Shown here one piece after another: positions 15,255-23,635 of a stretch of 38,979 nucleotides of DNA (positions are counted from its first letter, which is position 1; each line of letters starts with the position of its first letter). Position numbers and translations under genes: made by a program. Origin of the DNA: Marinitenerispora sediminis (GTDB lineage Bacteria > Actinomycetota > Actinomycetes > Streptosporangiales > Streptosporangiaceae); contig NZ_QEIO01000042.1 in assembly GCF_003336425.1 (NCBI RefSeq), positions 1-38,979 on the forward strand. The letters run 5' to 3'. The notes under the pieces were generated by a model, which ran no database searches, was not told where the DNA came from, and was given only the letters and a program-made list of their open reading frames with translations.

Positions 15255-16259
15255 TCACCGGCCCGCCTGCCCCGGCACGGCACCCACCGGTTCCCGGCGG
15301 CGCCGGAGTTCGGGGAGGACCTCCCGGGAGAAGAAGTCGAAGAACCCGCGCTGGTCGTGGCCGACCTGCCCGACGTAGACCTCCTCGACGCCGGCGTCGA
15401 CGTACTCGCCGATGGCGCGCAGGTAGGCGTCGGCGTCGGGCCCGCACGGCATCTGCGTACCGAGGTACTCGGGCGTGATCAGCTCGTCGGTCAGCTGCTG
15501 GAAGTGCCGGGGCAGCGGCAGCAGCTGCGACGCCTCGCCGGGGAGCGCGTCGTTGGGCCACTGCCGGGCCGCGTAGCGCCGCGCCTCCGCGGCGTCGGGG
15601 CCCCAGCAGACCTTGAGGCCGCCCTGGATCGGCTTGCCGTCGCCGCCGTTCTCCCGGAAAGTCGCGATGGTGTCCCGGTCCGGGCCCATGGTGACCAGCC
15701 CGTCGCCCACCCGGCCGGCGAGCTCGGCGGCCTTCTCCCCGAACGCCGACACGAACACCTTCGGCGGGCTGTCCGGCAGCGTGTAGAGCCGCGCGGTGTC
15801 CACCGTGTAGTGCTTCCCGCGGTGGCTGACCTGCCGGCCGGTCCACAGCCGGCGCATCACCTCGACGGCCTCCTCCAGCATCTCGCGCCGTTCGGCGGCG
15901 GGCGGCCACCGGTCGCCCAGCACGTGTTCGTTGAGCGCCTCGCCGGTGCCGACCCCCAGCGTGAAGCCGCCCCGCGCCAGCGCTGCCGAGGTCGCGGCGG
16001 CCTGCGCCACGATCGCCGGGTGGAGGCGCACGGTGGGGCAGGTGACCGCGGTGGTGACCGGCAGCGAGGTCGCCTCGCCGATCGCGCCGACGACCGACCA
16101 CACGAAGGGGCTGTGCCCCTGCACGTCCAGCCAGGGATGGAAGTGGTCGGAGATCCACAGCGCCTCGAAGCCCGCCTCCTCGGCGAGCCGGGCCTGCTGG
16201 ATCAGCTCGCGCGGTCCGTGCTCCTCCGAGGAGAGGAAGTACCCGATGGCCCGTAACAC
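15255..16259 (-). CDS. F420-dependent LLM-class oxidoreductase (TIGR03557-like)
   Basis: A 334-residue TIM-barrel protein of the luciferase-like monooxygenase superfamily. Its opening IGYFLSSEEHGPRELI, then GFEALWISDHFHPW, SPFVWSVVGAI, TTAVTCPTVRLHPAI and LGVGTGEALNEHVLGD are nearly the family pattern of the F420-dependent glucose-6-phosphate dehydrogenase-related group TIGR03557. Members use deazaflavin F420 for hydride transfer; the substrate of this subgroup is not settled. The frame is open further upstream, but the GTG at 16259 with a GGGGGA ribosome binding site gives the standard N-terminus. Presence of this enzyme supports an F420-producing actinomycete. Confidence 0.92.
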   Translation of the reverse strand: MLRAIGYFLSSEEHGPRELIQQARLAEEAGFEALWISDHFHPWLDVQGHSPFVWSVVGAIGEATSLPVTTAVTCPTVRLHPAIVAQAAATSAALARGGFTLGVGTGEALNEHVLGDRWPPAAERREMLEEAVEVMRRLWTGRQVSHRGKHYTVDTARLYTLPDSPPKVFVSAFGEKAAELAGRVGDGLVTMGPDRDTIATFRENGGDGKPIQGGLKVCWGPDAAEARRYAARQWPNDALPGEASQLLPLPRHFQQLTDELITPEYLGTQMPCGPDADAYLRAIGEYVDAGVEEVYVGQVGHDQRGFFDFFSREVLPELRRRREPVGAVPGQAGR

Positions 16260-16442
16260 TGTCCGAGTCCCCCTTATGGTCCTGCGGTCGTCCCGCGGCC
16301 GGCGCGGTACCGTGCCGCGCCGGCGCGGCCGTCCCCCCACCGCTATCCCGGTGGGCGGCTCCGTAACATCCGCCCGGTGCGGCCCCGTCGCGACACCGCC
16401 CTTCCCCAGGCGCCCGCCACCGCGGACCTGGCGGCGGCGGGG

Positions 16443-17009
16443 TCAGGCCCGCCGGCCGGTGCGGGCCAGCAGCCGGACCTGCGGATCGGCGTCGTCAGGC
16501 ACGGGGACGGGATCGTCGAACAGCCCACCGCCGCCGAAGAAATCCTGGCGCTGCGCCCAGGCGAGCATGGCTTCGACCAGCTCGCGGTCCAGCTTCTCGT
16601 CGGCGCCGATGCCGCGGGCGAGGTCCCACGCGTGCACCGTCAGGTCGAAGGTCATCTGCTCCAGGTAGACGGCGGCGGGGACGTCGCCGAAGGACAGGTG
16701 CACCGTGCGCTCCGGCGCTCCCGGCTGCAGCCACGCGGTGCGCGCCTCGCGGGCGGCGATCTGCCAGGTGGCGTACGGCTCCTCGCCAAGCCGGTCGCCG
16801 TCGAACCTGCCGGCCGCCTCCGCGATCGTCCCGCCGCCGAGCAGGTGCGGCACCCACAGCTGCTCGGTGACGAGATGGTTGACGAGGTCGTGCACGTCCC
16901 AGCTCGCGCACGGCGTGGGGTTCGCCCACTCGGTCAGCTGGACGGCGGCCACGCGCCGATCGAACTCCGCCACCGCCTGGCCGTGCAAATCGAGCAGTTC
17001 CGGCATCAC
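16443..17009 (-). CDS. TIGR03086-type metal-binding protein (DinB/mycothiol-dependent fold)
   Basis: A 188-residue four-helix-bundle protein. Family marks are the N-terminal WANPTPCASWDVHDLVNHLV (conserved Cys and the His metal ligand), the central EQMTFDLTVHAWDLARGIG with two further His/Asp positions, and a C-terminal helix. The DinB-like group includes mycothiol-dependent maleylpyruvate isomerases and S-transferases, so a thiol-dependent detoxification role is plausible. The start is GTG at 17009 or ATG at 17006; GAGGAGA just upstream serves both. It lies 180 nt downstream of the F420 oxidoreductase on the same strand-sense, in a separate unit. Confidence 0.85.
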   Translation of the reverse strand: MMPELLDLHGQAVAEFDRRVAAVQLTEWANPTPCASWDVHDLVNHLVTEQLWVPHLLGGGTIAEAAGRFDGDRLGEEPYATWQIAAREARTAWLQPGAPERTVHLSFGDVPAAVYLEQMTFDLTVHAWDLARGIGADEKLDRELVEAMLAWAQRQDFFGGGGLFDDPVPVPDDADPQVRLLARTGRRA

Positions 17010-17289
17010 GTCTCCTCTCGTGCGGCGCCCGGTCGCGGTGCCTCCCTACCCGATCGGGCGGCCCCGCAACGTGCGTCCGGCCGCTGACTGGGTACGGCGG
17101 TGCGAGCGCCCCCGGGTACCGCGGGCCGGCGGGTGCCACGCGCCCGGTCGGGCCGGCGCCGGGAGTGTCCGGCAGATCTCACCCGGGGGACGGCATCCGC
17201 AGGTCACCCGAGGTGTTGATCTCGAGGAGAGCACGACGACGTGGGGCCGTTCCGGGCGCGAGGCCCGGGCGGCCCAGCTAGGAGTGAGC

Positions 17290-18702
17290 GTGTCAACAGA
17301 AGGCACCGAAAGGGCCCGAACGAGCGGCGAACTGAACATCGTGCACGTCGCCATGATCGCCGGCGCCGCGGCGATGGGGGGCTTCCTGTTCGGCTACGAC
17401 AGCGCCGTCATCAACGGCGCCGTCGCCGCCATCCAGGAGCACTTCGCGGTGGGTGCGGCCGAGACCGGACTGACGGTCTCGGCCGCGCTGCTGGGGTCGG
17501 CCGCCGGCGCCGCCGTCGCCGGGGGCATGGCCGAGCGGTTCGGGCGGATCCGGGTGATGCAGGTCGCCGCGGTCCTGTTCGCGGTGAGCGCCATCGGTTC
17601 GGCGCTGCCGTTCGCCATCTGGGACCTCGCGCTGTGGCGGATCGTGGGCGGCGTCGCCATCGGCATCGCCTCGGTGATCGCGCCGACCTACATCGCGGAG
17701 GTGGCTCCGCCCGCCTACCGGGGGCGGCTCGCCTCGCTGCAGCAGCTCGCGATCGTCCTGGGCATCGCGATGTCCCAGCTGGTCAACTACGCCCTGGCCG
17801 CGTCGGCCGGCGGCAGCGCCCTGGGGGCGATCGGGCCGTTCCAGGCGTGGCAGTGGATGCTCGGTGTCGCGGTGCTGCCCGCCGTCGTCTACTTCCTGCT
17901 GTCGCTGATCATCCCGGAGTCGCCTCGCTACCTGGTCCGGGTGGGGCGGGTGGACCGCGCGCGGGCCGTCCTCGCCGACGTCGAGGGCGGCGACGTGGAT
18001 GGCCGGATCGAGGAGATCCGCCGGGCGCTGGGCTCGGAGGTCCGCCCGCGGCTGGGCGACCTGCGCGTCGGCCGGTTCGGGCTGCTGCCGATCGTGTGGA
18101 TCGGCATGGCGCTGTCGGCCTTCCAGCAGCTGGTCGGGATCAACGTCATCTTCTACTACTCCTCCTCGCTCTGGCAGTCCGTCGGGGTGGCCGAGAGCAA
18201 CTCGCTGCTGCTCAGCCTGTTCACCTCCATCGTGAACATCGTCGGCACCTTCATCGCGATCGGCCTGGTCGACCGGATCGGCCGCAAGCCGCTTCTGCTC
18301 ACCGGGTCCGCGGGCATGGCACTCGCCCTGGGGGTCACCGCTTATGCGTTCGGCCACGCCGACGTGGTGGGCGAGCAGGCCGAGCTGCCGTTCGTGTGGG
18401 CGACGGTGGCGCTGGTCTCAGCGAGCGCGTTCGTGCTGTTCTTCGCCCTGTCCTGGGGCGTGGTGACATGGGTGCTGCTCGGCGAGATGTTCCCGCTGCG
18501 GGTGCGCGCGGCGGCCATGGCGGTGGCGACCGCGACGCAGTGGATCGCCAACTGGCTGGTCACCGTGACGTTCCCGAGCCTGCGGGACTGGAACCTGTCG
18601 GGCGCCTACCTGCTGTACACGGCGTTCGCGGTGCTGTCCTTCGTGTTCGTGTGGCGGTTCATCAAGGAGACGAAGGGCCGCACGCTGGAGTCGATGACCT
18701 AG
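17290..18702 (+). CDS. glcP: Sugar:H+ symporter, GlcP-like MFS permease
   Basis: A 470-residue, 12-helix MFS sugar porter. Signature elements are GGFLFGYDSAVINGAV (helix 1), RFGRIRVMQ (motif A), PTYIAEVAPPAYRGRLAS, PESPRYLVRVGR before the central loop, QQLVGINVIFYYSSSLW (helix 7), RIGRKPLLL and the closing FIKETKGRTLE. The pattern and length match the Streptomyces glucose permease GlcP. The GTG at 17290 is chosen because AGGAG ends 5 nt before it; an in-frame GTG at 17284 is also possible. It ends in a very strong hairpin, so it is a single-gene unit. Glucose is the likely substrate; xylose or related sugars are possible. Confidence 0.9.
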   Translation: MSTEGTERARTSGELNIVHVAMIAGAAAMGGFLFGYDSAVINGAVAAIQEHFAVGAAETGLTVSAALLGSAAGAAVAGGMAERFGRIRVMQVAAVLFAVSAIGSALPFAIWDLALWRIVGGVAIGIASVIAPTYIAEVAPPAYRGRLASLQQLAIVLGIAMSQLVNYALAASAGGSALGAIGPFQAWQWMLGVAVLPAVVYFLLSLIIPESPRYLVRVGRVDRARAVLADVEGGDVDGRIEEIRRALGSEVRPRLGDLRVGRFGLLPIVWIGMALSAFQQLVGINVIFYYSSSLWQSVGVAESNSLLLSLFTSIVNIVGTFIAIGLVDRIGRKPLLLTGSAGMALALGVTAYAFGHADVVGEQAELPFVWATVALVSASAFVLFFALSWGVVTWVLLGEMFPLRVRAAAMAVATATQWIANWLVTVTFPSLRDWNLSGAYLLYTAFAVLSFVFVWRFIKETKGRTLESMT

Positions 18703-18718
18703 TTCCCAGCTCAGAGCC

Positions 18719-18768
18719 CCTTCCGCCGTCCGCCCGGGCCGTGGACGGCCCGGGCGGACGGCGGAAGG
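18719..18768 (+). terminator. 24-bp perfect-stem terminator after the sugar permease
   Basis: Arms 18719-18742 and 18745-18768 are perfectly complementary over 24 bp, separated by only GG. It begins 17 nt after the permease stop. No U-run follows. The stem is unusually long and free of mismatches. Confidence 0.85.
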
Positions 18769-18820
18769 CGTGGGGGCGGTCCGGTCGAGGCCGGGGCTCC
18801 CGCGCGGCTGCCGGGGCCCC

Positions 18821-18826
18821 TAGGAT
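18821..18826 (+). promoter_or_regulatory. -10 TAGGAT of the aldo/keto reductase gene
   Basis: TAGGAT lies about 46 nt before the ATG at 18872, leaving a short leader that contains the GGAGGAG ribosome binding site. No convincing -35 is visible. Confidence 0.4.
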
Positions 18827-18871
18827 GCCCAGCGGCACCGTGCGCGGCACGGCCGGACCCGGAGGAGTTCG

Positions 18872-19870
18872 ATGCGATACCGCCTGCTCGGCCCGACCGG
18901 GCTCCGCGTCTCGGAGCTCTTCCTCGGCGCGATGGGTTTCGACGACGTGGCCGAGAGCCGCCGCGTCCTCGACGCCTACGCCGACGCCGGCGGCAACGTG
19001 ATCGACACGGCGTCGGCGTACGGGCGGAGCGAGGAACTCCTGGGCACGCTCCTGGACGGCCGCCGGGACCGGTTCGTCCTCGGCTCCAAGTACACGCTCT
19101 CCCGCGACGTCAGCGACCTCAACGCGGCCGGCAACCACCGCAAGAACCTCGTCCGGTCCCTGGAACAGAGCCTGCGCCGGCTGCGCACCGACTACCTGGA
19201 CGTGTACTGGGTGCACGTGTGGGACCGGCACACACCGGTGGAGGAGACGATGCGCGCGCTGGACGACCAGGTGCGGGCGGGCAAGGTCCTGTACGTGGGG
19301 ATCTCCGACGCGCCCGCGTGGGTCGTCGCCCGCGCGAACACGCTGGCGCAGTGGCGGGACTGGTCGCCGTTCGCGGCGGTGCAGGTCCCCTACAACCTGC
19401 TGCGGCGCGACGTCGAACGGGAGCTGCTCCCGATGGCCGAGGCGTTCGGGCTGACGGTCGCGACCTGGGGGCCGCTCGCCGGGGGAGTGCTCTCGGGAAA
19501 GTACTCGCGGGGCGGTCCTCCCGGTGCCGGCGCCCGGATCGCGCCGGAGTCCGTCACCGAACACCAGCACGCCGTCGCGCGGGCGGTCGCCGAGGTCGCC
19601 GGCGAGCTGGGCGCCACCGCGGCCCAGGTGGCGATCGCGTGGACCCGCGCCCAGTCGCCGGCCGTGGCGCCGATCATCGGGGCGCGCGGTGTCGAGCAGC
19701 TCCGGGACAACCTCGGCGCCGCCGACCTCGTACTGCCCGGCGAGGCCGTCGAACGGCTGGGGACGGCGGCGGCGTTCGAGGCGGGTTTCCCGTCCGACTT
19801 CGTCGCCCAGTGCGACGCCGCTCCGATGGTCTACGGCGAGGCCGTCGCGCGGGTCGACGGGCGCAGGTGA
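18872..19870 (+). CDS. Aldo/keto reductase
   Basis: A 332-residue NADPH-dependent oxidoreductase with a TIM barrel. The catalytic tetrad is visible: Asp45 (GNVIDTASAYG), Tyr50, Lys73 (LGSKYT) and His115 (YWVHVWD). The C-terminal VAPIIGARGVEQLRDNLGA is the usual nucleotide-binding end. The segment VGISDAPAWVVARAN resembles the actinobacterial YajO/YhdN-like group (AKR11/12-like). The ATG has a strong GGAGGAG ribosome binding site. It probably reduces a small carbonyl compound in the cytoplasm. It is a stand-alone gene between two large hairpins. Confidence 0.92.
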   Translation: MRYRLLGPTGLRVSELFLGAMGFDDVAESRRVLDAYADAGGNVIDTASAYGRSEELLGTLLDGRRDRFVLGSKYTLSRDVSDLNAAGNHRKNLVRSLEQSLRRLRTDYLDVYWVHVWDRHTPVEETMRALDDQVRAGKVLYVGISDAPAWVVARANTLAQWRDWSPFAAVQVPYNLLRRDVERELLPMAEAFGLTVATWGPLAGGVLSGKYSRGGPPGAGARIAPESVTEHQHAVARAVAEVAGELGATAAQVAIAWTRAQSPAVAPIIGARGVEQLRDNLGAADLVLPGEAVERLGTAAAFEAGFPSDFVAQCDAAPMVYGEAVARVDGRR

Positions 19871-20066
19871 CACCGCCGGGCGTCCGGCGGCCGCGGCCCG
19901 AGCGTCGACAGGTCGGCCGTGGCGCCGTGCCGGCCGACGGCGCTCTTCCACGGCCGGCACGGCAGGCACTGTCTAGCACGCAGTGTCCGGGTGGCCGTGC
20001 TGCTCGACCCGGGCGCCCCGCTTCCGGGCGGAGCCCGCCCAGTCGGCACGAGGCCGTACGGGCCGT

Positions 20067-20123
20067 CGCGCTGCCTGCCGGGAGCGGAGCGCCGGCTCCG
20101 CTCTCCCTCCGGCAGGCAGCGCG
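20067..20123. terminator. Bidirectional hairpin between reductase and Nudix genes
   Basis: Outer arms of 15 bp (20067-20081 and 20109-20123) enclose inner arms AGCGGAGC (20083-20090) and GCTCCGCT (20095-20102) around a GCCG loop. It lies 20 nt past the stop of the minus-strand Nudix gene and also downstream of the reductase gene, so it can serve both. Confidence 0.75.
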
Positions 20124-20143
20124 GGACTGCTCGCCGCCCGCGG

Positions 20144-20626
20144 TCACGTCCAGTCCAGCGGCCGGCCGTGCTCCAGGTACACGGTGTGCTCCGCCTTGAG
20201 GCAGGCGGAGATCCGCCGGGCGGCCGCCTCGGGCAGGTACTCCGCGAGGTCGGCCGGCTCGACGAGCCGTGCGTCGCTGAGCTCGTCCTCCGGCAGCCGG
20301 ATGCTCTCGAACTCGCCGGGGGCGAGGGTCCCGGCGAAGACGAACGCCGTGGCCGGCCGGTGGTCCGGGCTGAACCGCGGCGGGACCCAGTCCACGCCCA
20401 CCAGCGCGGTGAGGCGCGGGACGAAGCCCAACTCCTCGGCGCACTCGCGCCGGCACGCCGTGAGCGGCGACTCCAGCTGCTCGATCGTGCCGCCGGGCAG
20501 CCCCCACATCGGCTTGTAGGTGGGCTTGACCAGCAGGACGCGCCCCACTTCGTCGCGAAGCAGCGCGGAGGCGGCGCCCCGGCTGCGGGGCAGGCTCTCG
20601 AAGAACGCCAGTTCGGTGTCGGACAT
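20144..20626 (-). CDS. Nudix hydrolase
   Basis: A 160-residue Nudix protein. The box GX5EX7REXXEEXG is perfect: GTIEQLE, seven residues, RECAEELG (about residues 45-67). Before it, VLLVKPTYKPMWGLPGG is the normal strand and loop leading into the box. The ATG at 20626 lies 7 nt behind TAGTCT, so the message is probably leaderless; no ribosome binding site exists. Nudix enzymes hydrolyse X-linked nucleoside diphosphates such as oxidised dNTPs, NADH or ADP-ribose; substrate is unassignable here. It is divergent from the ChrB-like gene and shares its short upstream region. Confidence 0.88.
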   Translation of the reverse strand: MSDTELAFFESLPRSRGAASALLRDEVGRVLLVKPTYKPMWGLPGGTIEQLESPLTACRRECAEELGFVPRLTALVGVDWVPPRFSPDHRPATAFVFAGTLAPGEFESIRLPEDELSDARLVEPADLAEYLPEAAARRISACLKAEHTVYLEHGRPLDWT

Positions 20627-20633
20627 GGTTCGA

Positions 20634-20710
20634 AGACTACGCCGCGCCACCGGCCCGCGACATGCGCTTCGCCGCGGCGTCACGCGCACTTCTGTAACGC
20701 CTGCTACATT
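20634..20710. promoter_or_regulatory. Divergent promoter region, Nudix and ChrB-like genes
   Basis: On the minus strand TAGTCT (20639-20634) is 7 nt before the Nudix ATG. On the plus strand TACATT (20705-20710) is 7 nt before the GTG of the ChrB-like gene. A 16-bp imperfect inverted repeat TGTAACGCCTGCTACA (20693-20708) overlaps the plus-strand -10; its outer TGTA/TACA arms are perfect. It may be the operator of the ChrB-like regulator. Confidence 0.5.
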
Positions 20711-20717
20711 CACGTGT

Positions 20718-21275
20718 GTGACGAACGATCGGGACGGTGCGGCCGACCGCTGGGTGCTGCTGCTGGTCCGGCTGCCGCAGCAGCCCTCGCGGCACCGCGT
20801 GGCGGTGTGGCGCGAGCTGCGGCGGGTGGGGGCGGTCTCCCTCGGCCAGGGCACCTGGGCGGTGCCGGACGTCCCGGTTTTCGCGGAGGGGGTGCGCCGG
20901 GCCGCCGAGCTCGCCGGGCGCGGCGGAGGCGAGACCATCGAGCTGCGGGCGGCCGGCCGCACCCCGGCCGACGCTGAGCGGTTCCGGGCGCTGTTCGACG
21001 CGGCCCGCCGCGACGACTGGGCGGAGTTCCTGACCGACTGCGGGCGCTACCTGGACGAGATCGCCAAGGAGATCCGCACCGGGAAGTTCACCCTCGCCGA
21101 GCTGGAGGAGGAGGAGCAGAGCCTGGAGCGGCTGCGCCGCTGGCACCGCGACCTCCAGACCCGCGACGTGTTCGGCGTGCCGGAGGCCCTCCGCGCCGCC
21201 GAGCGGCTGCGCGCGTGCACCGCGGCCTACGACGACTACGCGGAACGCGTCATCCGGGCCCTGCACGAGACCTGA
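20718..21275 (+). CDS. ChrB-like N-terminal domain protein
   Basis: A 185-residue protein resembling the N-terminal domain of chromate-resistance protein ChrB: WVLLLVRLPQQPSRHRVAVW, then LRRVGAVSLGQGTWAVPD near residues 35-55, and a long charged helix (EEEEQSLERLRRWHRDL). ChrB proteins can act as chromate-sensing regulators of chr operons; here no ChrA transporter is present. The GTG at 20718 lies 7 nt behind a TACATT -10, suggesting a leaderless transcript. The next gene, an MFS transporter, starts 29 nt downstream with its own ribosome binding site, so the two probably form an operon in which this protein regulates the exporter. Chromate as ligand is only a possibility. Confidence 0.78.
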   Translation: MTNDRDGAADRWVLLLVRLPQQPSRHRVAVWRELRRVGAVSLGQGTWAVPDVPVFAEGVRRAAELAGRGGGETIELRAAGRTPADAERFRALFDAARRDDWAEFLTDCGRYLDEIAKEIRTGKFTLAELEEEEQSLERLRRWHRDLQTRDVFGVPEALRAAERLRACTAAYDDYAERVIRALHET

Positions 21276-21304
21276 CCGCCGCGCCCCCGTCCGGAAGGAA
21301 CCCC

Positions 21305-22558
21305 ATGGCCTCCGCCCCCGCCGCCGCGCCCGGTACGGCCGCCCGATGGCGGGTCTGGCCGCTGTACGCGGCCGGCTTCACCACCGCCTTCGGCGCGCAC
21401 GGCATCGCCGCGAACCTCGGGGAGTTCACCCAGGACCGGTTCGCCTCCCTGCTGGTGCTCGGCGCGCTGCTCGCCGTCTACGACGGCGCCGAGGTGCTGC
21501 TGAAACCGCTCTTCGGCGCGCTCGCCGACCGTGTCGGGGCCCGCCCGGTGCTGCTGGGCGGCCTGCTCGGCTTCGCGGCGGCCTCCGCGGCGTTCCTCCT
21601 GGTCTCCGCCGCCGGTGCCCCCGGCGCCGCGCTGTGGCTGGCCCGGCTCGGCCAGGGCGCTGCGGCGTCGGCGTTCTCCCCGGCGGCGAGCACGCTGGTG
21701 GCCCGGCTGTCCCCGCGGGGCGGTCGCGGCCGGGCGTTCGGCTCCTACGGGTTCCACAAGAGCCTCGGCTACACGCTCGGCCCGCTGCTGGGCGGCCTGC
21801 TGATGGCGCTCGGCGGGATGGCCGCGCTCTTCGCGGTCATGGCGGTGCTCGCGTTCGCTGTGGCGGTCTGGGCGGCGGCCGTCGTCCCGGCCGTGCCGCC
21901 GCTGCCGCGGACCCGCCAGACAGTGCTGGACCTCGCGCGCCGGCTCGGCCAGGGGTGGTTCCTCCGCCCCACGGTCGCGCTGGCCGCGGCCACCGCGGCG
22001 CTGTCCGTCGGAGTGGGCTTCCTCCCGGTCTCGGGCGCCGCGGCCGGACTGGGCACGGTGGCGACCGGCGCCGCCGTGTCGGTGCTGGCCGCCTGCGGGG
22101 CGCTCGTGCAGCCCCTGGCCGGGCGTGCGCTCGACGCCGGCCGGATCAGCGCGCCCGCCGGGCTGGCGACCGGCCTGCTCGTCACCGCGGCCGGACTGGC
22201 CGCCGCGCTGATCCCCGGCCTCGCGGGTGTCCTGCTGGCCGCGGTGGCGATCGGCGCCGGGACCGGCCTGATCACCCCGGTCGCCTTCGCCGTCCTGGCC
22301 GCCGACGCGCCCGAGGAGCGCATGGGCCAGGTGATGGGGTCGGCCGAACTCGGCCGCGAACTCGGCGACGCCGGCGGCCCGCTGCTCGTGGCGGGCGTGG
22401 CCACCGCAACCGCGCTGTCGGGCGGGTTCGCCACCCTGGCGCTGCTGCTCGCCCTCGCCCCGCTGATGCTGGTCCGCTGGCGGCTGACCGCCCGCCCGGA
22501 CGCGCCGGGCGGCGCGACGGACGGAGCCGCCGGGCGGGGAACCCGTCCCGCGGGGTGA
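21305..22558 (+). CDS. MFS exporter in an operon with the ChrB-like gene
   Basis: A 417-residue transporter with 12 predicted helices. Motif A appears as GALADRVGARPVLL (about residues 70-83) and the second half opens with FLRPTVALAAATAALSVG. SYGFHKSLGYTLGPLLGGLL in helix 5 resembles the antiporter motif C. GGAAGGA upstream of the ATG is a good ribosome binding site. It follows the ChrB-like gene by 29 nt. ChrB-like plus MFS pairs are seen in actinomycetes without ChrA, and a metal- or oxyanion-resistance role is plausible. The C-terminal 20 residues are a Gly/Ala/Arg tail. Substrate unknown. Confidence 0.87.
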   Translation: MASAPAAAPGTAARWRVWPLYAAGFTTAFGAHGIAANLGEFTQDRFASLLVLGALLAVYDGAEVLLKPLFGALADRVGARPVLLGGLLGFAAASAAFLLVSAAGAPGAALWLARLGQGAAASAFSPAASTLVARLSPRGGRGRAFGSYGFHKSLGYTLGPLLGGLLMALGGMAALFAVMAVLAFAVAVWAAAVVPAVPPLPRTRQTVLDLARRLGQGWFLRPTVALAAATAALSVGVGFLPVSGAAAGLGTVATGAAVSVLAACGALVQPLAGRALDAGRISAPAGLATGLLVTAAGLAAALIPGLAGVLLAAVAIGAGTGLITPVAFAVLAADAPEERMGQVMGSAELGRELGDAGGPLLVAGVATATALSGGFATLALLLALAPLMLVRWRLTARPDAPGGATDGAAGRGTRPAG

Positions 22559-22687
22559 GCGGCGTTGGCCGAGTCCCCACGCCGCGGTACCGACAACCGG
22601 TGGGGGTCGCCCTCGAAGAGGCGCCCGGCCGCGGCCCTGCCAATAAAAGTGCCCTGTCTACTGGGACCGGACATCTGTAAGGCCTGC

Positions 22688-22750
22688 GAGCTGGTGCACC
22701 GCGACCTCAAGCCCGGCAATGTGATCCCGGCCGAAGAGGGCCGGCGCGTA
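22688..22750 (+). pseudogene. Fragment of a Ser/Thr protein kinase catalytic loop
   Basis: Translation in this frame gives ELVHRDLKPGNVIPAEEGRR. HRDLKPGNV is the catalytic loop of Hanks-type (Pkn) kinases, with the catalytic Asp and the Lys and Asn in place. Nothing of the N-lobe (GxGxxG, VAIK) lies upstream and no DFG follows. The next open frame is shifted by one register. This is therefore a remnant. The local sequence also includes an AT-richer patch (CCAATAAAAG) unlike its surroundings. Confidence 0.7.
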
Positions 22751-22764
22751 CCGCCAGAGGACTT

Positions 22765-23244
22765 GTGGCTCCCCCGTCTGTGGCCGACGTCATCGCCCAG
22801 CGCAGGACCGAGATCCTCGCCCCCACCGCACCGACCCGTGCTTCCACGGCACCGCACCGCCCGCCGTCCAAAGGGCCCTCGGAGCGGAGGACGCCACCCA
22901 GGACGGTGAAGCTCCCCAAGATGCCCCGCTGGCAGTCCGTCGGCGCTGCGCTCGTGCCGGCCATCCTGATCGCGCTCGCCACCGTGAACATGGGTGACGA
23001 TTTCGCCGCCGTCACCGACGCCATTGACGGCAGCAGGTGGGAAGTGCTCCTCGATGACGGCATCCAGGGAATGGATGACGACTTCGTCGGGTTCACCGCC
23101 GCGGTGACCATCCTGACCCTGCTCGGCTGCTGTACCAGCACCGTCCGTACCGCCGCCCTCGCCACGGCCAGCCTCATCGGTCTCGCCGCCCCGCCCTACG
23201 CTCTCACCGGAGCGGCCCCCTCCTCCACGGACGGATGGCGCTGA
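22765..23244 (+). CDS. Hypothetical membrane protein, possibly the tail of a decayed kinase
   Basis: An open frame of 159 residues from a GTG. A Pro/Arg/Thr-rich N-terminal 50 residues is followed by a hydrophobic segment (WQSVGAALVPAILIALATV), an acidic loop (DDGIQGMDDDF) and further hydrophobic stretches (FTAAVTILTLLGCC, TASLIGLAAPPYAL). No ribosome binding site is evident. It comes 14 nt after the kinase catalytic-loop fragment and in a different frame, so it could be the juxtamembrane and membrane end of the same broken kinase gene. I recognise no family. An overlapping ATG at 23235 opens another frame starting with a membrane-like segment. Confidence 0.4.
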   Translation: MAPPSVADVIAQRRTEILAPTAPTRASTAPHRPPSKGPSERRTPPRTVKLPKMPRWQSVGAALVPAILIALATVNMGDDFAAVTDAIDGSRWEVLLDDGIQGMDDDFVGFTAAVTILTLLGCCTSTVRTAALATASLIGLAAPPYALTGAAPSSTDGWR

Positions 23245-23635
23245 TACGCGCGCTGCTGGTGTCGCTGGTCGACCTCGCCATCGTTCTCGCCATCGGCCAC
23301 GGGTGGTACTCGGAGAGCGGCGAACCGCGCCCCCGCCGCCGGGCGAACCACGGTCCCGTGGCTGAGTGGCGGAGACGAGTCGGTCCGTTGCGGCCCCCAC
23401 CACTCCAGCCATGTCCCAGGGGCAGGGTCACGCCGACGACGGCACGACCTACCGGGAGCCCCTCCCGTCGTGATTCCCGGCGCCGGAGGACCAGCACCAC
23501 CCGAGGGAACCGGCTGCCTGGCGCGGTCAGCAGCACAGGGGGCACCTTGTTCCCGGCACGCCGTGGTTCAACGCCCCGCGCTCGGCGCTGCGACGCGGCG
23601 GGCGCTCTGTCACACCCCGCCGTCATCATGCCGGC
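23245..23635. other. Degenerate stretch without a clear gene
   Basis: A frame from ATG at 23235 begins MALIRALLVSLVDLAIVLAI, a believable membrane helix, but then turns into Arg/Pro-rich sequence with no family match. The stretch probably continues the eroded zone that starts with the kinase fragment. Confidence 0.35.
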
